Below, piece after piece: positions 56,531 to 64,000 of a DNA stretch of 64,000 nt. Both the position numbers and the translations under genes were made by a program. Source of the DNA: Dermanyssus gallinae (taxonomy: Eukaryota; Arthropoda; Arachnida; Mesostigmata; Dermanyssidae); NCBI GenBank assembly GCA_003439945.1, contig QVRM01006606.1:1-64000 (forward strand), written 5' to 3'. Under the pieces are notes generated by a model that saw only the letters and a program-made list of their open reading frames with translations, did no database searches and had not been told where the DNA came from. The number at the start of each line of letters is the position of its first letter. The first letter of the stretch is position 1.

Positions 56531-57847
56531 CTCGAGGAGGAGGAGGAAGCAGGTCGCCTTCTAAAAAACGCACAACCGGCAACCAACCCACCAACCGACC
56601 GACCGCTTTTTTGCATCGTGGTCTGTCTTTCTCGCCTGACTCCTTCATGGCCTCTGTTAGTCTCTTTCTCTACACCACGCATCGTCCTATCCATCCAGCT
56701 TTCTATCCATCTTGCCCTTTTACCTTGTCTTGCGGTTCCACTTCTCTTGCGTCCTCTTGTTGAGTCATGACGAAGCTTGTCAACTACTCAAGCGCCTCCC
56801 ACTTTTTGCCATTATTCTCTCTCTCTCGCTCTCGCTCTCCCTCTTCCACATCTGGGGTAGTTTGCTCTTATTCTATACGTCTAATGAATGCCATTTTACA
56901 AGGTAAGGAGCTCTTAGTCAAGCGTTGTTTAGTTGAGGGACAGGGAGGGAGGAAAGGAGGGAAAGAGAGAGAGTAAACCAGCGGTAAACCGAGTAAGAAC
57001 ATACTAACTTCCAGCCAATTCTAGCATAACCAGTGCTTAAGATTTCAATAACGCGGTAAATGTCAAAGCAGCTATCTCAGGTGGTACTTTTTCGTGTTAA
57101 TACCAGTCACACATCTGAGCTCCAGTAGAATACACTCACGCTTAGAAGTAGAGTCGCTTACGTACCGTTTGCACAGACGATTCGGTACGCTCTACAAACG
57201 TATACAGCAATATGTGTTAAAGTGCGACCGTCGTATTCGTTTTTGCGCGCACGGCTTTTCACTAGAGCTGGGCTATATATAAACGTAAATATCGATGCCA
57301 GAGTTGATTTGCAGAAATGTATGTTGTTCTCGTTCTAGGCATAAGGCAAACGTATCAAGAATCAGATCCAAGCGCTTAAGATCATACTGCAGCCAGCTCT
57401 TTTTTTAGCTCCTACATGCTTTCGTCTCTCCTGTTTCATGTCGTATGCATTGAGGTCATTTGCTAGTATATCGCTAAGCTGACTGATTAGCTTATTGTTG
57501 GAACAAACAAATTCTTCATCCGTAACCGCACGTTTGCGCGGAAACAAGTGTCCACTCCCACAAGTTAACACAGCAAAGTTATATAAATAAAAATGCGCGT
57601 TACAAGTGTTCATGATTAACAACTAAAATACGCTATCTACACGTAAATCCGTGTTTCCTTAGAGCTTGTTTTCCGATAAAGATTAACGTCTCTCTGTGAA
57701 TTGGCGTCATGCGTCAAGCGATTATAGTGCTCTTAAACAGCTTGACTATTATACCTCTGTCGACATGCATACACCATCCACTGGCCTTAGCCTTTACATG
57801 CCTGAGTGTCCAGTGGGCTTAATCGTATAGGAGCTCCGTTCGGCGTC
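56531..57847. other. no recognisable gene
   Basis: A (CT)n-rich stretch lies at about 56813-56850. Short frames only. Confidence 0.4.
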
Positions 57848-57898
57848 GCTGCTAGAAGGAGGCTGCCTCATTGTGAAGGTCAGCCTCTTTCTAGCAGC
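57848..57898. repeat. 18-bp inverted repeat (hairpin)
   Basis: Arms 57848-57865 and 57881-57898 pair with one mismatch in 18 bp around a 15-nt loop. Arm sequence GCTGCTAGAAGGAGGCTG. Confidence 0.88.
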
Positions 57899-58894
57899 CT
57901 GGTCAAAGTTGGGCGATGTTCGCCAGTGCCCGCCACTTAGCCGCTTCTTTTTTTCGTGCCTAATTTTAGTTATCTGTGCTGTATCGTATGACCTGTATGT
58001 ACTTTAGCTGTATTTTGTTGTTATTTAGTTATTTTAATATAAGTAAACATTTAAATAAATTATAAATAAATTAATTTAACAGGTTTATTAACTCACAATT
58101 ATTAAAGATTATTACTTTTGCCATACAAGCTCAGTCTGGGGCTCACTGTGCGGGCGATCAATAGTCCGCATAAAAGTACTGCAGTCTCTTGACGCAAGAC
58201 GCTAATTCTTTTGCTGGACAACATTTATCGCAGAAAAACAAGACATGATGTTGACATGATTTACGTCAAGTATTGTATTTGTTAAGCATAAATACATGTA
58301 ACTTGAATTGACATAATAGCCAGCCATTTTGCCACGCTTTGCTGTTAACTGTAGAATGGGTAGCTTGAGCAAAGTTTAGCAGCAAAACGAGTGTGGTTTC
58401 GAATGATATAAATTAGATTTTCCTAAAAGAATCGGGGGAAATCAAACATGTTGCGGAATCGCAATAGGCGAGCTCTAACAGGGTGCAATGCTTCCATGCT
58501 CCAAACACCAGCATGTGGATGGGTAAAATACTTTACGAACAAGATCGGTTACAGTTTGTGCTCAACGGAAACAACGGAAACGGGATGACCATGATGGACA
58601 CCAAATTGTGCAATTTCGAGGGCGCTGTAGGTATGGACAATGCGCATGCGATGAGAAATGCGCTCATTGTACTTCCGGCTTAGAGCAGCTTACAGGCGTA
58701 TTTCTAAAAAACAACATGTTAGTTCGAGTGTCGACGAGAGACATGGCAAATTAGAAGACGTGTCGAACTGCATACGTATGACCGATTAGTAGGCGACAAA
58801 TGACAAAACAGTGTGCGCCTGCATGTCCAGTTCCAAACGATTCTCTTATCAATGGACACGATGACATGTGAACCGTTAATATATACCTGCCCTG
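57899..58894. other. no recognisable gene
   Basis: AT-rich spacer with no motif or repeat. Confidence 0.4.
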
Positions 58895-59067
58895 TTGAGC
58901 CCGGTGGCGCGGGCTGCATTCGCCTGCGCCTCGCGACCGGAGGAGACACATACGCGGGTGCGCGGGTTCGAGTACCACAGTTGCACATTTGTATTTATGA
59001 AGGCCCGTCTATAAAGCAATTCAAAAAGCAGTCCCGTGGACGTTAAATCTTGGCTGAGGGTCAGCCC
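58895..59067 (+). mobile_element. tRNA-derived SINE, copy 3
   Basis: Same family as 33653-33830 and 51545-51715: GAGCCCGGTGGCGCGGGCTG, CGCGACCGGAGGAGACACAT, B box GGTTCGAGTACC (one position off), shared GCAGTCCCGTGGACGTTAAA, and the 3' hairpin GGCTGAGGGTCAGCC intact. No target-site duplication is evident. Confidence 0.9.
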
Positions 59068-59579
59068 ACATTTTTTTTAGGATATGCCATGTGGTCGAAG
59101 GAGGACATATAGTAGAAATATAATCTGGAAAACTATTTCAGCGCCCAAAAGGTAGCTTAGGCAATACGTTGGCTATCAAGAAATAAGTCATCCCCTCCAG
59201 ATAAACTAAAAACGAACGGTGAGAGAAGGCTTAACAAAAAACTAGGCGAAAACACTCACGTGCGCGGATAATATAATATGTTTTTAGGAGAGTCTTTTTT
59301 GGACCAAACGGGTTTCAAAGAAGATCTTGGGACTAAATAGTAAGTTACATATTTGCGTTAATTATAGGCAATTTGTTGGTGCAAAATTTAGAAGGGGTGG
59401 ACGCTTAGATCAAGGAGGATCGCTTTCAAGTTGGGAAACAGGTTTACAAATAAGATTACCTAGGTATTACGTTGTCGTCAAATGCTATTAGTTTAAGAAG
59501 CCAGAAGAGAACTAGAAAAACAGCAGTGATAGGCGCAATTATATAGGGTCTCCAAAACGCTTTTGCAACTTAATTTGGA

Positions 59580-59582
<3 letters not shown>
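59068..59582. other. no recognisable gene
   Basis: Anonymous AT-rich DNA. Confidence 0.4.
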
Positions 59583-59628
<46 letters not shown>

Positions 59629-59678
59629 GGGGGGGAGAGAGAGAGAAAGAGAGAGAGTTATATATATATATATATATA
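59583..59678. repeat. compound (TA)n-(GA)n-(TA)n microsatellite
   Basis: AT run of about 30 bp, GA-rich run of about 46 bp with a short G tract, then TA run of about 21 bp. Confidence 0.9.
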
Positions 59679-59944
59679 CAATTTGAGAATAGCTATGCTA
59701 GTTGTAGTCTACACCTGGTCGTTTGCGCAGCCGTGTGCAATAAAGCTTACAATAATTCTCTCCCAGCCGGGTAGCCAGGTAGAATTTAAAAGGTAGTAAA
59801 GGAGATATCCTCTATTTATATAGTTCTGTTTTGAAGCATGGCGACACTTTTAATCCGTTTGTGCAATAAACGAGTTAACGCATATAATCTCTAGGTGGTC
59901 TTTGATTGAGATTACACAATGCCGCCAGTTGTCCCTCAGGAGTC

Positions 59945-61165
59945 CATTCACTAAACAGTGCTATAAAATCTAGCATACGACGGTGTCGTTGGTATGTAGG
60001 GTCTGGCCCCGAGATCCAGCCCATAACGTACGCAGACGACCTTGCAGTCCTCGTTACCACCAAAAATAACGCCGGTTCTGGAACCTGCCACGAATTCTTT
60101 TCTTGCACAGGTCATAAACTGGATGCAAGAACATGGCGTCGAGTTGACGTTTTAAAACATCGAAGCTCTATACCATACGGGGAACAGGAGTGAGAAATCC
60201 GCCCCAGACGTGTTTCCCACCCAAATGCGTCACAAGACACTGCGTAACTACACAACCGTTGCATTGCCAAAGAGGCCTAGCAGTACTCCTGAACCCCGGC
60301 TCGGATCATGTCCAGAGAGGGTGGGGCCTCCGGGAAACCCTGCCCTTGGCGCAGCGAATCGTGGCCATTCATGTTGACAGAGGATTCCGAACGACCTCTT
60401 TACCGCGGCCCTTTTGGATCTGGTTCTGATAATTCTGTGAGGCCTGATTGCCGGGGAACGCGGCGAGCAACTTCCTGCCGACGGCGCCAGCCTGTTGGCA
60501 CTCAGGGAGGCAAGATTTTCAGTTTGGCAAAAATAGTAGGACCTGACGAGGCAAACCCAAGGGCGGGACGTTGGCCCGCGTCACTTAGCCCGACATACGG
60601 AAGTAGTATGACAAACTGCCTAGAAAGCCGTTGTATTATACTACGCAGGCCACTGAATACGAGCAGTTTCAGCCGGGCTCGGAGGCAAAACCACACGTCA
60701 CGCACTAGACCACATGCTTATCTTCCATCACAAAATGAGAGACGGGACAGCCGACTACAACTTTGTCATGCAGACGAAGGCAAAGCTCGAGGAACAGCGG
60801 AGAAACGCTTCTTAAAATGGGCAGTCGGAATGAGGGCACAAGAAGAGGAAACACAACGCAGCAAGGCGTTTAAGAAACTCTCGATGCATCCATCAAGAGT
60901 GGGCGCATAGAGCGTTAGAATAAAAAACTTATTCCTATTTGTTTTGCCGTACAATGCACAGCTTGTGGGGGGAGGATATCGGTTTTTGTGTAGCCAGAAG
61001 ATACAGTGGCACGTTGCTACAATTTAAAAGGGCAGTTCTGCGGAACAACTCGCTTGGAATTTGACAGCGTGGACCGTTGCAGCGCATTCGTGTGATTTAG
61101 TGATAGGCAGCTCCTGAAAAATATTTGTAAATAACGAATTTCTGTACTTACAGCATGAGCGCGTT
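59945..61165 (+). pseudogene. R1-type LINE relic, RT motif C to 3' UTR
   Basis: ITYADDLAVLVTTK is an intact RT motif C. Frame-shifted pieces follow in the expected order: QVINWMQEHGVEL, LRNYTTVALPKR, RIPNDLFTAALLDL, LPADGASLLALREARFSV, LHK-type HHKMRDGTADYNF, then CHADEGKARGTAEKRF (Cys/His region, about 60766-60820) and the C-terminal EEETQRSKAFKKL. At least five stops or frameshifts are present. 3' UTR sequence to about 61165 is shared with the copy at 61.9 kb. An extra segment of about 100 bp (about 60923-61025) interrupts that shared part. Confidence 0.8.
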
Positions 61166-61931
61166 ATAAATCGCAATATATTTAAGAGACATTTCCAGTC
61201 CAATACCCGATTACGGACGGCGATAGCGCGCATTGCTAACCGGTCGATGTTCACGTGCGATCGGTGCGCAAGGCAATGGGAAATGTCCTGCGTATGCTTA
61301 GGATCTCTGTTCACAGGCAGAGGCTCTTCGTGTAAGGCTTTCAAAGCAATAGAAGCGAAAGAAGGGCCTCGATGATACAGTCTTGTTGTAAGGGTCTTTT
61401 CAGAATGGCAAAGCAGAGGCGCCTAGCATCCGGTGGAAGCAGTATTGAAGCAGCCACCCTAGAGGCCCAACCGCTAGCTGCTAGAAAGCGGAGTTAGTCG
61501 TGAAACTTTTCGGCCTGGCCACCAGGTGACAAATAGTGCGAAAAACGTGGAAAACTGGAAAACTCCAAAGCGGCAGAAGAGCCTAATCGGCAGGTGCCGG
61601 GTATAGTGATAAAGCTGTCCTGATAAACTTAAACCGCCGGCAGAAATACCTGTGTCTTAAAAGCGTAAGTCTCGGCGTCAAAGTTGCCGATCGAGCTTAC
61701 ATGCCGCCTGCAAATTAACTTTTGGCAGTCATTATTAATAAATTAACTCAATATCGTTACTACGCAGAAGACGCGCAGTTAAAACAGGGCCGCCGCGTTA
61801 GCACGTCTTAAACCTCGACGCGGCGGAAAAGGAGAACGCAAGCGTGGGTTGAGGAACGCAAGCGCAGGAATGTTTTTAACTAACTCTTAAGGAGCATAAC
61901 GAATTATATATAATCCTGCTAATCACTTTAA
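61166..61931. other. no recognisable gene
   Basis: Spacer between two R1-type LINE 3' ends. Nothing recognisable. Confidence 0.4.
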
Positions 61932-62285
61932 GAAGGGACAGCCTATCCCAGCTTTGTCATGGGCCTCGAAAATAAAGCTCGAGAAACAGCAGAGGAACCG
62001 CTTCCGAGGGCGACTCTACATGGGCAGTCGTGATAAGGCTTCAAAGAGAGGAAACACAACGTAGCAAAGCCTTCAAGACAATCTTGGTGCACCCCCAGGT
62101 CAGAGACAGGGCGCATAAAGCGTTAGAATACAAAGCTTCTAAAAGGGCAGTTCTTCGAAGCAACTCGCTTGGAATTTTACAGCGCAGATCGTCGCAACGC
62201 ATTTGTATGATCTGGTGATGGACAGCTCCTAAGAGAATTATGAAAAAAATAACAATTCTCTCTACCTACAGCATAGGCGCATTTA
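61932..62285 (+). mobile_element. R1-type LINE 3' end, second copy
   Basis: Only the C-terminal end of ORF2 and the 3' UTR are present. Shared pieces with the 60.7-kb copy include GAAACACAACGTAGCAAAGC, AAAAGGGCAGTTCTTCG and AACTCGCTTGGAATTT. It lacks the extra segment found in the other copy. Same orientation. Confidence 0.75.
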
Positions 62286-64000
62286 ATCCTTCGTCTTTTA
62301 TCAATTATATTTCATGCTAAGCCGTCGGCAAAATTTTGTCCTGCTTGCGCAAATAATGCGACCAGTTAAGTAAAAGTAGTTTAAAACATAGATACAGATA
62401 CATTTACAAACATTTTGCAAGATAATATATATTGACCTGCATATACATAGATACTCGTTAAGTAAGAAAAATGCGCACTGAAATAACCTATATTCAAACT
62501 AATCCAGCAGTGCAGTCAATAGTGAGCTCGCATGATGAGAGAGAATTCGGTGATGTAGAAGAACTACTAATTGAGACTGATGTACGTGTTTGTAATTTAC
62601 CCAACCTGGGTTTTAATAAACCGTAATAAATATTCAAACTAAAAATAGAAAACGTAACAGTGTTTGATGTAACGCGCTTTGTACACTTGACCTACCGGTG
62701 TTCCTTTTTTTTCGAAAAAAGTAGGTAGTCTTACGGATTTCAAATTTCGCGTCTAGAACGGCGAGGATTTTCTCATGTGATGAAAGCCTCCTTTCCTCAA
62801 TGTAAACCTCAGGTCTTGAGAAGTTTAGTAATAGAAAAAATATGACTTTTCTGCACGCTAATATTGACCCTTACACGTGAAACTCTTTGTACAAATAGCG
62901 CAGATGTGTGGAATCGTTCCCCGCGCCTTGCCCACTCTGAGCTCGTGAAATTAAAACTTGAAAAGTTCTAATTAAGTGCTGGCTTATGCAGCAGCTCAGC
63001 CAGGGACTTTCCAACGCCAAATGGCTGAAGGTTTTTGACTCGGATGATTCACAATTATTTCGATTTAAGATTCTCTGGACATTGACGAAGCACCTTAATT
63101 TCCTTTAGCCAAAACGTCTTTAGCAATGCCTACATATGCTGCTGTAGTTCGTTTATTGGTCGTCGAGTCCGAATCTGTTCCGGAAGAACATGTAAATATG
63201 CTTTTTTGTTCCTTTTATTTCCAATAAAGCAACTGTACCTACTATGCATTGCATAGAGTCCCGTAAACCTATTATTATTATTAATCACATTTATAGTAAC
63301 TCTCTGAGAAGTACCAATATTTGCGGCTCTGAAGAATGGCACGATCTCCACATTAAGAAATTGCAAACTCGCGATTATGCGTCCAAGCTGTACGTATTCA
63401 TATTAGAAAACACACATACATTAAAGGCTATCTAATTGGCTTCTACTCGAGCAGTGTAATTTGCAAAGAAACTCTGCTCAATATATCACATCTTCTTTAT
63501 AGAAAAAATGGTATTACAGTAAAAACAAAATAGTTTCGAATCTGTAAACGACGTGCAGTCTTCGAGGCAAATAAGTTGTTCACAATATCAACACCAGCAA
63601 CCTCCTGAGGGTAGATTAAGACGCTCCTCGGGAGGTTATTTAATCTAAGAATAAAATGACTAGTAATAAGATTTTAACGCGATTGCTGTTTAAATATGTG
63701 GTTATCGGCGCCCACGCCGGCGGCGCGCCATTGATATTCGATAACACTAGGCAATGTGATACGCTCGCGTGATAGACAGCACCGACAAGCAACTCGTTTC
63801 ATAAATTTATTCTGCTCGCTCGGCATAAAGTCAACATGCTTTGTACAGAATGGCACCCGTACGTGACAACAATACGTCTGCTTTGTTACACTAAGGTTTG
63901 ATACAGCCATAAGTGCACATTATAATCTTGTATAAAGAAGGACCGCATTATGAGACTGCATATTCGAGACTTTCGAGGTTTTACCAACCTCAGCCATGTG
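62286..64000. other. no recognisable gene
   Basis: AT-rich DNA with frames under 80 codons and no motif. Nothing on either strand is supported. Confidence 0.45.

Overview
This window looks like repeat-rich, non-coding DNA from a eukaryotic chromosome. There are no bacterial-style gene blocks. It holds non-LTR retrotransposons of several lineages, mariner transposons, tRNA-derived SINEs, many long (TA)n runs and a large satellite array. An arthropod host fits this mix (mariner plus R1-type and CR1-type LINEs plus triplet-rich islands), but that is an inference and I cannot name the species.

Layout. Positions 1 to about 8980 are a satellite array with a 17-bp monomer. It shows higher-order repeats of about 2.15-2.37 kb and switches strand near 8046. 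From 9 to 28 kb the sequence is mostly decayed: a mariner relic (12.8 kb) abutting a LINE RT relic (13.7 kb), a minus-strand LINE relic (18.3-19.7 kb), an R1-type LINE 3' end (20.1 kb), a second mariner relic (21.5 kb) and another LINE RT relic (24.3 kb), separated by anonymous DNA. From 28.1 to 36 kb there is a nest: a CR1-type LINE relic is interrupted by an R1-type element with a 12-bp target-site duplication, by a fragment of a third LINE and by a SINE with its own target-site duplication. At 37978-39298 lies a mariner element with an intact 353-residue transposase. At 41670-44980 lies a young LINE on the minus strand with an unbroken 992-codon EN-RT frame and a perfect 12-bp target-site duplication.

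From 45 to 57 kb there are GC- and triplet-rich islands, one of them a degenerate 45-48-bp minisatellite. Three phase-compatible exon candidates (47233-47246, 47889-47957, 49882-49957) are the only hint of a host gene. From 57 to 64 kb there are a third SINE copy and two related R1-type LINE 3' ends in direct order.

The only frames likely to encode working proteins are the mariner transposase and the minus-strand LINE ORF2. The LINEs would supply reverse transcriptase in cis, and probably in trans for the SINEs. Most short open frames here are chance, including all those running through (TA)n and (CAA)n.
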